Below are positions 1-7,495 of a stretch of DNA of 32,639 bases, piece by piece. Every line of letters starts with the position of its first letter. Within the stretch, counting starts at the first letter, position 1. Below the pieces are notes generated by a model, which was given only the letters and a program-made list of their open reading frames with translations, had not been told where the DNA came from and made no database searches. A program made the position numbers and the translations under genes. Origin of the DNA: Citroniella saccharovorans (GTDB lineage: Bacteria > Bacillota > Clostridia > Tissierellales > Peptoniphilaceae); contig NZ_JAYKOT010000002.1 of assembly GCF_035481615.1 (NCBI RefSeq), forward strand, positions 1-32,639, read 5' to 3'.

Positions 1-9
1 TGAAGATTT

Positions 10-555
10 ATGATAAAGCAAGACGGGAAAAATTACTACGCTTTTGGAGAAACTATGAAGCTGTGTGGTATTTCGGAGTCTAGGTTAAACCATATTGTTA
101 AAGTTTATATTCCTAAGGGGTCTTTGAAAGTCCCAGGGCTTGATCACTTAAAAAGGCATTATTTTTCAGAAGATATGGTTCAAGAGGTTAGTAGGATTTC
201 TAAGCTTATTGATTACAACAAAGTAGCTGATAAAAAGATAGAAATAATCAAAAAGAAAAAGGATTATAATCTTGGTGATTATAGGGACTATAGTATTGAG
301 GGTTGTTTGAATCTCATTGAAGCTGTGACTCTTCTTGCAAAGGAAGATTATATTAGGTCTTATGGCGAGCTTATGTACGGAAATCTAAATCCTAGACTAA
401 AGGAGTTTTTTGAAAGGACTGTAAAAGACTGTGAGGACTTTTTTAGACATGGATTCATTACCGAGTTCGTTGGAAATATCGGTGACGAGATTATAGAGGA
501 CCTACAAGCTAAGGCTTACGCAAGGTATGGAAGGGGGTTTAAGGTTGGATATTAA
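10..555 (+). CDS. Hypothetical early phage protein with possible N-terminal HTH
   Basis: This 181-aa protein is not recognised with certainty. Residues about 8-60 (FGETMKLCGISESRLNHIV, then HYFSEDMVQEV) look like a MerR/excisionase-type DNA-recognition segment; the rest is charged and helical, with no membrane segment. It lies directly upstream of, and overlaps, the DUF1492-like regulator, so it belongs to the end of the early operon. The ribosome site is weak (GAAG, 5 nt before the ATG). If the genome is circular, the gene follows the MazG-like gene at the right edge within a few bases. A regulatory role is inference from the motif and position. Confidence 0.7.
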   Translation: MIKQDGKNYYAFGETMKLCGISESRLNHIVKVYIPKGSLKVPGLDHLKRHYFSEDMVQEVSRISKLIDYNKVADKKIEIIKKKKDYNLGDYRDYSIEGCLNLIEAVTLLAKEDYIRSYGELMYGNLNPRLKEFFERTVKDCEDFFRHGFITEFVGNIGDEIIEDLQAKAYARYGRGFKVGY

Positions 556-958
556 GGATGAGTTAAAGATGATTTTTTATCTGGATAGTCTAATCGATTC
601 AGAGCTTAGGCAATTAGAGGAGCTTAAAAGCCTTAAAACGACGATTAAATCTTTCGATTACTCTTTGGATAAGGTAAAGACGTCTCCATCAAATAAATGC
701 TTCACAGGAACTGTAGACAGGATCGTGGACTTGGAGTCTAAGATTAATTCTGATATTGATGAGCTTGTGGCAAGAAAGGAGAGGGCGATTATTCTTTTTA
801 GTCATCTTGATGGGGATAAAAGGCTTCTTATGTCTATGAGGTACTTAAATAAAAAGAGTTGGCAGGATGTGGCTGACAGTCTTTTTTGTAGCTTGAGAAC
901 TGTTCACTATTTGCACGGAGTTGCTTTAAATGAGCTTAGGGCTATTCTGAAAAGTTAG
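545..958 (+). CDS. DUF1492/ArpU-like phage transcriptional regulator (sigma-70 region 4-like)
   Basis: A 137-aa protein with a helical coiled N-terminal half (YLDSLIDSELRQLEELKSL) and a C-terminal sigma-region-4-like HTH (MRYLNKKSWQDVADSLFCS, then LRTVHYLHGVALNEL). This arrangement is typical of DUF1492/ArpU/RinA-type regulators, which sit just before the packaging genes and control late transcription. I chose the TTG at 545 because GGAAGGGGG (529-537) lies about 8 nt upstream and family members start near this point; the in-frame ATG at 527 has no good ribosome site. Immediately downstream lie a phased TTGCAC array and an extended -10 promoter, its probable target (inference). Confidence 0.8.
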   Translation: MDIKDELKMIFYLDSLIDSELRQLEELKSLKTTIKSFDYSLDKVKTSPSNKCFTGTVDRIVDLESKINSDIDELVARKERAIILFSHLDGDKRLLMSMRYLNKKSWQDVADSLFCSLRTVHYLHGVALNELRAILKS

Positions 959-973
959 TTTTATTTTAAAAGT

Positions 974-1020
974 TTGCACACTTTTGCACACTTTTTATGA
1001 AATTTTGCACACTTTTGCAC
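974..1020 (+). repeat. Four TTGCAC direct repeats, helically phased
   Basis: TTGCAC occurs at 974-979, 984-989, 1005-1010 and 1015-1020, embedded in CACTTTTGCAC-like units. Spacings are 10, 21 and 10 bp, so all copies face the same side of the helix. The last copy ends 12 bp before a TATACT -10 element, too close for a normal -35. This looks like activator binding sites rather than a sigma-70 -35 box. The DUF1492-like protein encoded just upstream is the obvious candidate ligand (inference). Confidence 0.7.
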
Positions 1021-1029
1021 TAGTCTCTG

Positions 1030-1045
1030 TGGTATACTATATGTG
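1030..1045 (+). promoter_or_regulatory. Extended -10 late promoter
   Basis: TGG-TATACT (TG at 1030-1031, TATACT 1033-1038) is an extended -10 element with no -35 box at the usual 17-bp distance. Transcription would start near 1045 and run through a leader into the HNH/terminase late operon. Dependence on an activator bound to the upstream TTGCAC repeats is inferred. Confidence 0.6.
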
Positions 1046-1112
1046 TGAAAAGTTGATTTTATGAAACTTTCCTAACTGTAATTTCATAAATTTACCTCTT
1101 TTTTCGTTAAAA

Positions 1113-1143
1113 GGCTCTCTTTTTTGAGGGTCTTTTTTGTTTT
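1113..1143 (+). terminator. Leader/intergenic rho-independent terminator
   Basis: A 7-bp stem pairs GGCTCTC (1113-1119) with GAGGGTC (1126-1132), including two G-U pairs, around a T6 loop and followed by TTTTTTGTTTT. It ends the early operon. It also lies about 70-100 nt downstream of the extended -10 promoter and before the first late gene, so late transcription has to pass it. A second hairpin (TTTATGAAA 1058-1066 with TTTCATAAA 1082-1090) lies upstream in the same leader. Confidence 0.65.
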
Positions 1144-1151
1144 GATAGGAG

Positions 1152-1251
1152 TTTTAACCGACAAGGAATTTCGCTACCTCAGGAAAAAGCCTCCTTTCAT
1201 AGCGGCTAGTAAGCGAGTAGGCTCGGGAGTGGCTAGACCGGCAGCTTAAAA
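1152..1251 (+). other. GC-rich foldable segment: candidate structured RNA or cos site
   Basis: The 394 bases between the regulator and the HNH gene contain no gene. Within them, 1152-1251 can fold into a closed multibranch structure. TTTTAA (1152-1157) pairs with TTAAAA (1246-1251), CCG (1158-1160) with CGG (1239-1241), CGCTA (1172-1176) with TAGCG (1200-1204), AGG (1181-1183) with CCT (1190-1192), CTAG (1206-1209) with CTAG (1233-1236) and CGAG (1214-1217) with CTCG (1222-1225). GGCTAG is also a direct repeat (1204, 1231). Position next to HNH/TerS fits either a cis-acting RNA or the cos packaging site; the sequence alone does not decide. Confidence 0.4.
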
Positions 1252-1352
1252 ATTAGAAGATTTAGCCATACTTAATAGGATTTTTCATTATTTTATCAGT
1301 GATTAGGGAATATATACTCGTTCATTTTATGGCAGGGGTGGGAGCTTAGAGT

Positions 1353-1652
1353 ATGGCAAGAAAGTTTGCAAAGAAGTTTTATAATTCAAAGAGGTGGCAG
1401 GCTTGTAGAGAAAGTTACATAGGGAAGCGTAGACTTGTGGATGGTGGTATGTGTGAGCATTGCAGGTCTAGGCTTGGATATATAGTCGACCATATAGAAG
1501 AGCTGACTGAAGATAATATAACTAATCCATGGATAAGTTTAAATCATGATAATTTGCAATACTTATGTTTGGAGTGTCACAACAAAAAGACGTTTGGTAA
1601 AGGTGGGCTGTGTTGTATGTTCGACGAGGAAGGGCAGCCTGTAGAAAGATAG
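1353..1652 (+). CDS. HNH endonuclease (packaging-associated)
   Basis: A 99-aa HNH nuclease. A zinc knuckle is visible as CEHC and CLEC, around the core DHIEEL, then LNHDNLQYLCLECHNKKT (residues about 46-79): the first His after Asp, the Asn in HDNLQ and the final His in CHNKK. Phage HNH proteins located beside the terminase genes are known to act with TerL in cleaving DNA at cos sites, so this favours cos-type packaging (family knowledge). The start has GGGAG about 10 nt upstream. It is the first gene of the late operon, followed by 93 bp and then TerS. Confidence 0.9.
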   Translation: MARKFAKKFYNSKRWQACRESYIGKRRLVDGGMCEHCRSRLGYIVDHIEELTEDNITNPWISLNHDNLQYLCLECHNKKTFGKGGLCCMFDEEGQPVER

Positions 1653-1745
1653 CCCCCATAGATTGAGATACCAACAAGTGTTCTAGGACCGAAGGGGCAA
1701 CTTTATTTATCATGAGTGAAAAAACTTCCATAAGGGGTGAGAATT

Positions 1746-2087
1746 TTGACAGACTTAGAAAGAGATAAATTACTTAAGAAAAACATAAACAAATATAAAA
1801 GAATTTTCAAAAACATAGATGAAGATAAAAAGACTTTCATAGAAAAGTTGTACGTTGAAGCTGCTTTCATGGAGCAAACACTTTTTGAACTTCAAGAAAG
1901 AATAAAAGAAGAAGGAGCTGTGAAGACTTTCACCAATGGAAATGGATTTGAAGTCGTGCAAGAACACCCAGCAAGCAAAACGTACAACACCATGATACGA
2001 AACTATAATGGAATAATTAAAACTCTAATTGAACATATACCAGAAGACGCAGAGGAAGACGAGTTTACAAAATGGCTCGATAAATAA
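1746..2087 (+). CDS. terS: Terminase small subunit
   Basis: A 113-aa helical protein with a charged coiled N-terminus and a C-terminal signature (EHPASKTYNTMIRNYNGIIK) typical of P27-like small terminases of Gram-positive siphophages. It recognises phage DNA and loads TerL. I prefer the TTG at 1746, because AAGGGGTGA (1732-1740) then has a normal 5-nt spacing. The in-frame GTG at 1737 lies inside that ribosome site. The stop overlaps the TerL start (TAATG at 2085), indicating translational coupling. Confidence 0.85.
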   Translation: MTDLERDKLLKKNINKYKRIFKNIDEDKKTFIEKLYVEAAFMEQTLFELQERIKEEGAVKTFTNGNGFEVVQEHPASKTYNTMIRNYNGIIKTLIEHIPEDAEEDEFTKWLDK

Positions 2088-3739
2088 TGACACCTTTTGA
2101 AGAATACCACACTAAAATTTATGACGGAACAATCGTATCATGTGACAAGATGAAGAAAGTCGCTGAAATTCTTTTAGAAAGATTTATAAGTCCGGGAGAA
2201 TATCACTTTGACTTTGAACTTGCAAATAAACCAATAGACTTTATAGAAAACTTCTGCTATGTACCTGCTGGGGATATAGGACAAAAGCTAAAACTAGAAT
2301 TATTTCAAAAAGCACGAATACAAGCAATCTTTGGATTTGTAGATGATGAAGGTTATAGACAAATCAATGAAGTTAATATCATAGAAGGGCGTAAGAACGG
2401 AAAGACAACAGAGTGTGCAGCAATAGAACTCTACATGCTCATGGGAGACGGAGAAGGTGGAGCTGAAATCTATAATATAGCCACCAAACTTGACCAAGCG
2501 AAGAAAGGTTTCAACGCTGCTGTAAACATGAGACTTCAAAGTAAACTCTTGAAGAAGCACACAAAGAAGAGAGCTGCGGACATATACTTTCCAGCAACAA
2601 TGTCTTTTATAAAAGCAATGGCTAGTAACACATCAAGCCTTGACTCACTAGACGCACACTGTGTAATAGTAGATGAGCTTGCAGCAATAAAGAATAGGGA
2701 TCTATATGACTTGATGAAACAGTCAATGGGTTCAAGAAATCAACCTTTACTATTCACCATTTCAACAAATGGATTTGTGAGAGACTCTGTGTTTGACGCA
2801 CAGTATGATTACGCTGCAAGATGGCTAAAAGGAGAAATAAACGATCAACACTTCTTGCCTTATATCTACGAACTAGACACATACGAAGAATGGGACAACC
2901 CTGACATGTGGATTAAAGCAAATCCAGGACTTGGAACAATAAAGAAAATTGACTACTTGGAACAAATGGTACAAAAGGCAAAAGATGACCAAGCTTTTAA
3001 ACCAACAGTAATGGTTAAAGATTTCAACATGAAACAAACTGATGAGTCCTCGTGGTTGAGATACGAAGAACTTAACAACGAACAAGTATCTTCAATAAAA
3101 TACGACTACTGTATTGGAGGATTTGACGCAGCAGACACAACAGACTTGAATTTTGCTGTGGCTTTATGTCAAAGACCAGGAGATGAACAAATACAAGTTA
3201 GAAGCATGGCTTGGATACCAGAGAAAGTTATCGAAGAACAACAAAAGTCAGGGAATAGAGTTGAAAGAGATAAAGTACCATACGACTTGTGGAAGAAACA
3301 AGGATACTTAAGAACTTGTCCAGGTGGCAAATGTGACAAAAGAATTTTCTTAAATTGGTTCAAAGAACTTAGAGATGAAGAAGGACTGTATGTAATGTTC
3401 ATAGGATATGACCCGTGGCATATAGACGATACACTACTAAGAGAATTTGAAACAGAGTTTGGTAAAAACTGTATGATACCAGTACGACAAGGAGCAATAA
3501 CACTTTCTCAACCTATGAAAGACTTGAAAGCTGAACTCATAGAAAAGAATATAGTTTATCAAAACAACCCAATTTTAAAATGGTGCTTGATGAATACTTC
3601 AATAAAAACCGATGTTAACGGAAATATTCAACCAGTAAAGAAACTAGACCATACACAAAGAATAGATGGAACAATAGCACTATTGTGTGGATATAAAGTT
3701 TTACAAGACAACAAAGATAGATACATCAATATGAATTAG
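2087..3739 (+). CDS. terL: Terminase large subunit (Terminase_1 family)
   Basis: A 550-aa packaging motor with an N-terminal ATPase and a C-terminal RNase H-like nuclease. The Walker A variant is GRKNGKTT (101-108) and Walker B is VIVDE (193-197). Nuclease acidic residues are in GGFDAADTTD, GYDPWHID and the late DHTQRIDG segment. Length and motif order match HK97-type TerL proteins. It docks on the portal and translocates and cuts DNA. The start overlaps the TerS stop. Confidence 0.97.
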   Translation: MTPFEEYHTKIYDGTIVSCDKMKKVAEILLERFISPGEYHFDFELANKPIDFIENFCYVPAGDIGQKLKLELFQKARIQAIFGFVDDEGYRQINEVNIIEGRKNGKTTECAAIELYMLMGDGEGGAEIYNIATKLDQAKKGFNAAVNMRLQSKLLKKHTKKRAADIYFPATMSFIKAMASNTSSLDSLDAHCVIVDELAAIKNRDLYDLMKQSMGSRNQPLLFTISTNGFVRDSVFDAQYDYAARWLKGEINDQHFLPYIYELDTYEEWDNPDMWIKANPGLGTIKKIDYLEQMVQKAKDDQAFKPTVMVKDFNMKQTDESSWLRYEELNNEQVSSIKYDYCIGGFDAADTTDLNFAVALCQRPGDEQIQVRSMAWIPEKVIEEQQKSGNRVERDKVPYDLWKKQGYLRTCPGGKCDKRIFLNWFKELRDEEGLYVMFIGYDPWHIDDTLLREFETEFGKNCMIPVRQGAITLSQPMKDLKAELIEKNIVYQNNPILKWCLMNTSIKTDVNGNIQPVKKLDHTQRIDGTIALLCGYKVLQDNKDRYINMN

Positions 3740-3749
3740 GAGGTATCGC

Positions 3750-3923
3750 ATGGAAATATATATAAAATTCGCTGATGGTACAGAGAGAATAATAAAAATA
3801 GACTGTGACAAAAAAGATATCATTTATGATCAAGAAGATAATGGAATTACAAAGATATACGTAAAGGATGAATTGGTCCATATATTTAATCTAAATGAGA
3901 TTTGTCACATGCAATTTAAGTAG
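3750..3923 (+). CDS. Small hypothetical protein between TerL and portal
   Basis: A 57-aa reading frame starting at an ATG with AGGAGG 6 nt upstream and ending 7 bp before the portal gene. It is acidic and probably beta-rich (IYIKFADGTERIIKID, then KIYVKDELVHIF), with no membrane segment. The strong ribosome site and tight packing between terL and portal support translation. I do not recognise the family. Confidence 0.75.
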   Translation: MEIYIKFADGTERIIKIDCDKKDIIYDQEDNGITKIYVKDELVHIFNLNEICHMQFK

Positions 3924-3930
3924 GTGAAAT

Positions 3931-5112
3931 ATGGGACTTTTTTCAAATCTTTTTAAAAAAGAAAAACAAGAAGTACTTTTAAATGAATACTTTGAAACTT
4001 TGAACGCATATACACCAGCCTTTACAACTTTTGAAGGTGGACTATATGAAATGGAACTTACAAGAGCCGCAGTCCACAGCTTTGCGACTCATGTAAGTAA
4101 GCTCAAGCCAGAAGTAAAAGGTTCAGGGAATAAAACCTTAGAAAAGAAACTACAGTACAAACCTAATCCTTACCAGGATACAACAAAGTACTTATATAGG
4201 CTTGCAACAATCTTTCAAGTACAGAACAATGCTTTCATCTTGCCACTTCATGATGATTATGGACAAGTTACAGGTTTCTTCCCTCTACTCCCTCAAAGTT
4301 GTAGGTTGACAGAATACAAAGGGAAGCTTTATTTGGTGTACGAATTTGGAGTTGGCAAAAAAGGAGCAATTGAATTTGAAAAAGCGGGACTACTGAACCA
4401 GTTTCAATATAAGGATGACTTCTTTGGAGAAAACAATGCGGCACTTCAACCAACACTTGAAGTAATAGACACCAATAACCAAGGAATTATTGAAGGTGTG
4501 AAATCAAGTGCTAACATAAGATTTTTAGCGAAACTTGCACACACTTTAAAAGAAAAAGATATCGAGGACGAAAGAAAGAGATTTACAGAGAACAATCTTA
4601 GCTCTTCAAACACTGGTGGAGTTTTACTCTTTGACCAAAAGTACGAAGACATAAAGCAGATTGAAAGCAAACCTTATATCGTGGATCCAGATCAAATGCA
4701 ACAAATAAAAGAAAGTGTCTTCACTTACTTTGGAACGAATGAAGCGATCTTACAAAATAAATTTAATTCTAGTGAATGGAATGCTTATTATGAAGGCAAG
4801 ATTGAACCCTTTGCAATCCAACTTAGCTTGGTACATTCTAATATGGTTTTTTCAGATAGAGAAATAGCTTTTGGTAATAATATAATCTTCACGGCTAATC
4901 GACTTCAATATCTTAGTAATGATGAAAAGTTGTCTACAGTGACACAACTTTTCGATAGAGGTTTCATAACACAAAATCAAGGACTTGAAGTCTTTAACAT
5001 GGCGGGCATAGGGGACGAAGGAGATAAAAGATACATCAGAAGAGAATACGCTGAAACTTCAAAACTTGACGCAGACACCGTTCAGTATGAAGAGCAGGAG
5101 GACAAAGAATAA
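3931..5112 (+). CDS. Phage portal protein (HK97 family)
   Basis: A 393-aa portal of the HK97/Phage_portal family. Recognisable features are the N-terminal SNLFKKEKQ, KPNPYQDTTKYLYRLA, LPQSCRLTEYKGKLYLVYEF, the SSSNTGGVLLFDQKYEDIKQ strand-helix region and NEAILQNKFNSSEWNAYYEG. It forms the dodecameric DNA-entry vertex that binds TerL. The stop overlaps the ATG of the protease fusion (TAATG at 5110), so the two are translationally coupled. The acidic C-terminus (QYEEQEDKE) is common in this family. Confidence 0.95.
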   Translation: MGLFSNLFKKEKQEVLLNEYFETLNAYTPAFTTFEGGLYEMELTRAAVHSFATHVSKLKPEVKGSGNKTLEKKLQYKPNPYQDTTKYLYRLATIFQVQNNAFILPLHDDYGQVTGFFPLLPQSCRLTEYKGKLYLVYEFGVGKKGAIEFEKAGLLNQFQYKDDFFGENNAALQPTLEVIDTNNQGIIEGVKSSANIRFLAKLAHTLKEKDIEDERKRFTENNLSSSNTGGVLLFDQKYEDIKQIESKPYIVDPDQMQQIKESVFTYFGTNEAILQNKFNSSEWNAYYEGKIEPFAIQLSLVHSNMVFSDREIAFGNNIIFTANRLQYLSNDEKLSTVTQLFDRGFITQNQGLEVFNMAGIGDEGDKRYIRREYAETSKLDADTVQYEEQEDKE

Positions 5113-6149
5113 TGCTAAAAGTAATTTGGGGACCACCTTGCAGTGGAAAGACAACTCACTGTCAAGAACAACTTAAAGATAAAGATGTTGTCTTTGATTA
5201 TGATCAAATAAAAAGAGCATTGATCTATGGGAAAGACTATGAAATTATAGACTGGATACAAAACCTTGTAATCAAAATGAGGGGAACTTTTCTAAGAACA
5301 TATAGCGAAGATGAAGATATAGAAAATGCTTACCTTATAGTCTCCTATCCAAGTGATGACTTGAAGAAATTCATAGAAGAAGATATTGGGATAGAAGACG
5401 TAGAATATGAAAAGATGAAAACCTCAAAAGATGAGTGTTTGAAAAACTTAGAAAAAGATAGCACAAGACCAGATAAAGATAGAGAAAAGAAACTCATAGA
5501 AAAGTGGTTTGAAGACCATAAAGAAAAGAAGGAAGATAAAAAGATGGACAATTTCAAAAAAGATAGACAATATAGAGCAGTCCTTGAGAAATTAGAAACT
5601 ACACAAAAAGAAAAAAGGATAGATACTGACTACTATGTAGAAGGTTATGCGACAAGGTTTGAGCCTTACTTACTCTATGAAGATGAAGACGGCAAAGTCT
5701 TTGAAGAATTTGATAGAGAGTGTTTCAAAGACACAGATATGTCTGACGTGATTATGCAATTTGACCATGCTGGAAAAGTCTTTGCAAGACAATCAAACGG
5801 AACTTTGATAGTAGAACCAAATGACGAAGGACTTTTCATTGCAGCAGACTTAAGTAAGTCAAGTGCAGCAAAAGAACTTTATGAAGAAATAGAGTCAGGA
5901 CTTATAACTAAAATGTCCTGGGGTTTTAGAGTAGGAGACTACGACTATGACAAAAAGACTAGGACTATTAAACATAAGTCCGTGAAAAAAATATTTGATG
6001 TTTCTGCTGTTAGCAGACCTGCTAACGAAAGCACTAACATAAATGCTAGAGATCTTGTTCACGGAGTGATTGACAAGACCCTGAAGGAGAGTCAGGAGCG
6101 CAAAAGATTAGAATTAAAAATTTTACTAGAACTAGAAGGAGAAAGATAA
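5112..6149 (+). CDS. P-loop NTPase/kinase-like domain fused to HK97 prohead protease
   Basis: A 345-aa two-domain protein. Residues 1-100 form a P-loop domain: Walker A GPPCSGKTT (7-15), then VVFDYDQIKRAL resembling small phage kinase-like NTPases. Residues 101-144 are a K/E-rich linker. Residues 145-345 are an HK97-type prohead protease (S78 class) with QFDHAGK (His219), TKMSWGFRV (Ser269) and FDVSAVSRPANES. The protease cleaves the capsid delta domain during maturation. An internal in-frame ATG at 5544 (residue 145) has AAGGAAG (5529-5535) 8 nt upstream, so a separate normal-length 201-aa protease could be made. The role of the P-loop part is unknown. Confidence 0.9.
   Translation: MLKVIWGPPCSGKTTHCQEQLKDKDVVFDYDQIKRALIYGKDYEIIDWIQNLVIKMRGTFLRTYSEDEDIENAYLIVSYPSDDLKKFIEEDIGIEDVEYEKMKTSKDECLKNLEKDSTRPDKDREKKLIEKWFEDHKEKKEDKKMDNFKKDRQYRAVLEKLETTQKEKRIDTDYYVEGYATRFEPYLLYEDEDGKVFEEFDRECFKDTDMSDVIMQFDHAGKVFARQSNGTLIVEPNDEGLFIAADLSKSSAAKELYEEIESGLITKMSWGFRVGDYDYDKKTRTIKHKSVKKIFDVSAVSRPANESTNINARDLVHGVIDKTLKESQERKRLELKILLELEGER
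5544..6149 (+). CDS. Probable internally initiated prohead protease (201 aa)
   Basis: This is the in-frame C-terminal part of the fusion, starting at Met145 (MDNFKKDRQYR), which resembles the N-terminus of stand-alone prohead proteases. AAGGAAG ends 8 nt before the ATG. A 201-aa product matches the usual length of the family. Whether both forms are made is inference. Confidence 0.45.
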   Translation: MDNFKKDRQYRAVLEKLETTQKEKRIDTDYYVEGYATRFEPYLLYEDEDGKVFEEFDRECFKDTDMSDVIMQFDHAGKVFARQSNGTLIVEPNDEGLFIAADLSKSSAAKELYEEIESGLITKMSWGFRVGDYDYDKKTRTIKHKSVKKIFDVSAVSRPANESTNINARDLVHGVIDKTLKESQERKRLELKILLELEGER

Positions 6150-6150
6150 T

Positions 6151-7266
6151 ATGAACTTAAAAGAAATTGAACTAAGACTAAAAGAAATAAAAGAAGAATT
6201 AAGAAATGAAAACGCAGACGTTGAAGCTTTAAAGAAAGAAACAGACGAGCTAATCGAAAAGAGAAATAATCTTTTAGAAAACGAAGAAACAAGAAAAGCT
6301 TTACTTGACAATATCGCCAACCAAAACTTTGGTGTAACAGTAAGAAGCTTTGAAGAAGATGAAGAAACAAGAAAAGTTTATGAAACAGAAGAATATAGAA
6401 GTGCTTTTTTAAAAAATCTATTAGGTTTACCATTGGAGGAAGCAGAAGAAAGAGCCTTCGTACACACAACTGAAAACACTGGACAAGTAATACCAAAAGA
6501 GCTACAAAACAAAATCTATTCATTGATGGAAGAAAGTCACCCAATCCTAAAAGACGTTAATGTTTTACAAACAGGGACAGTGATTTCAATCGTAAAGCAC
6601 GTTTCAATCAACGCAGGGGACGCTAAGAATGTAAAAGAAGGGGAAGCTAACGAAGACGAAAAAAACACTTTTGTTAATGTGGCACTCACTGGAGAAGATA
6701 TCTCTAAACATGTAGACTTCTCTTACAGGCTTGGTAAGCTATCAATCCCAGCTTTTGAAGAATATCTTGTAAAAGAGATAGGGGATAGAATAGGTTCACA
6801 ATGGGCAAAGAATATAGTAGCTCAAATCAAAAAGGACTTACACACTGATAATAAACTTAAAGCGAAAGTTAGTGGAAGTCTTGAACTTGGAGACGTACTA
6901 AAAGCTTTAGCAGAATTAAAATCAGTAGGCAGAACTTATATCTACTCAACTAATAAAGCTTTCTATGGTGCAATCGCAAATATGAAAGACGCAGATAGAA
7001 AAATATCATTTATACCAGATTATCAAAACGCAATCGTTGGACAACTTTTAGGAATAGGCATCAAGCAAGAAGACGCACTTGCAGAAGATGAAATTCTAAT
7101 CCTTGACCCAGGCCAATACACTGAAAATGTCGTTCAACCTCTACTAATCGAAAGAGATAAGAACATCAAAACTCACGTACACACAATAGCAGGTATTGTA
7201 ATTTCAGGTGGTACTATGACAAACGATAAAGCAGGAGCTTTAATCACAATAGGAAGTGCCGCATAA
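6151..7266 (+). CDS. Major capsid protein (HK97 fold)
   Basis: A 371-aa HK97-family capsid protein. Residues 1-75 form a highly charged coiled delta-domain (ELRLKEIKEELRNENADVE), the internal scaffold removed by the protease. The mature part begins near residue 105, with family-typical IPKELQNKIYSLMEESHPIL, TGTVISIVKHVSINAGDAK, YLVKEIGDRIGSQWAKNIV and a C-terminal PLLIERDKNIKTHVHTIAGI. It starts 2 bp after the protease stop. A hairpin lies downstream, after the next short gene. Confidence 0.95.
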   Translation: MNLKEIELRLKEIKEELRNENADVEALKKETDELIEKRNNLLENEETRKALLDNIANQNFGVTVRSFEEDEETRKVYETEEYRSAFLKNLLGLPLEEAEERAFVHTTENTGQVIPKELQNKIYSLMEESHPILKDVNVLQTGTVISIVKHVSINAGDAKNVKEGEANEDEKNTFVNVALTGEDISKHVDFSYRLGKLSIPAFEEYLVKEIGDRIGSQWAKNIVAQIKKDLHTDNKLKAKVSGSLELGDVLKALAELKSVGRTYIYSTNKAFYGAIANMKDADRKISFIPDYQNAIVGQLLGIGIKQEDALAEDEILILDPGQYTENVVQPLLIERDKNIKTHVHTIAGIVISGGTMTNDKAGALITIGSAA

Positions 7267-7463
7267 TGTTAGAAGTCATACAAGCCTTTGTAGACAAGTA
7301 CAATCCTGAAAAGATTTACAGGATAGGAGAAAAAATCAAAATTGAGGATAAAGAAAGAGTCCAAGATATGATCGAAAGAAAACTTGTCAAAGAAATAAAA
7401 GAAGTAGAAGAAGTTAAAAAAGTTAAAGAAATTAAGGAAGCAAAAACCAAAGGGGCAGAGTAA
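7266..7463 (+). CDS. Small charged protein following the capsid gene
   Basis: A 65-aa protein whose ATG overlaps the capsid stop. The first 35 residues (FVDKYNPEKIYRIGEKIKIE, then ERVQDMIERKLV) resemble the small post-capsid proteins common in HK97-like Gram-positive phages. The tail is a low-complexity K/E/V stretch (EIKEVEEVKKVKEIKEAK). The function is unknown; a minor head component is a guess. Its stop codon lies in the loop of a strong hairpin. Confidence 0.7.
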   Translation: MLEVIQAFVDKYNPEKIYRIGEKIKIEDKERVQDMIERKLVKEIKEVEEVKKVKEIKEAKTKGAE

Positions 7464-7475
7464 TCTCTGTCCTTT
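7450..7475 (+). promoter_or_regulatory. 11-bp RNA hairpin around a stop codon
   Basis: AAGGGGCAGAG (7450-7460) pairs with CTCTGTCCTTT (7465-7475), with two G-U pairs. The TAAT loop contains the stop codon of the preceding gene. No uninterrupted T tract follows (ACTTTAAGG), so it is more likely an RNA-stability or partial attenuation element that separates highly expressed capsid mRNA from the connector genes. Confidence 0.55.
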
Positions 7476-7495
7476 AACTTTAAGGTGGAGATAAA

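Noticed and set aside
1152..1251. tRNA or tmRNA gene
   Set aside because: Stems do not form a cloverleaf with TTCGA-like T-arm or acceptor stem of 7 bp; left as unassigned structure.
1522..1731. 69-aa minus-strand frame over HNH and the TerS leader
   Set aside because: Antisense to the HNH motif; no initiation signals.
6092..6544. 150-aa minus-strand reading frame over protease and capsid
   Set aside because: Leu/Phe-rich complement of a K/E-rich coding strand, no ribosome site, lies inside two well-supported genes.
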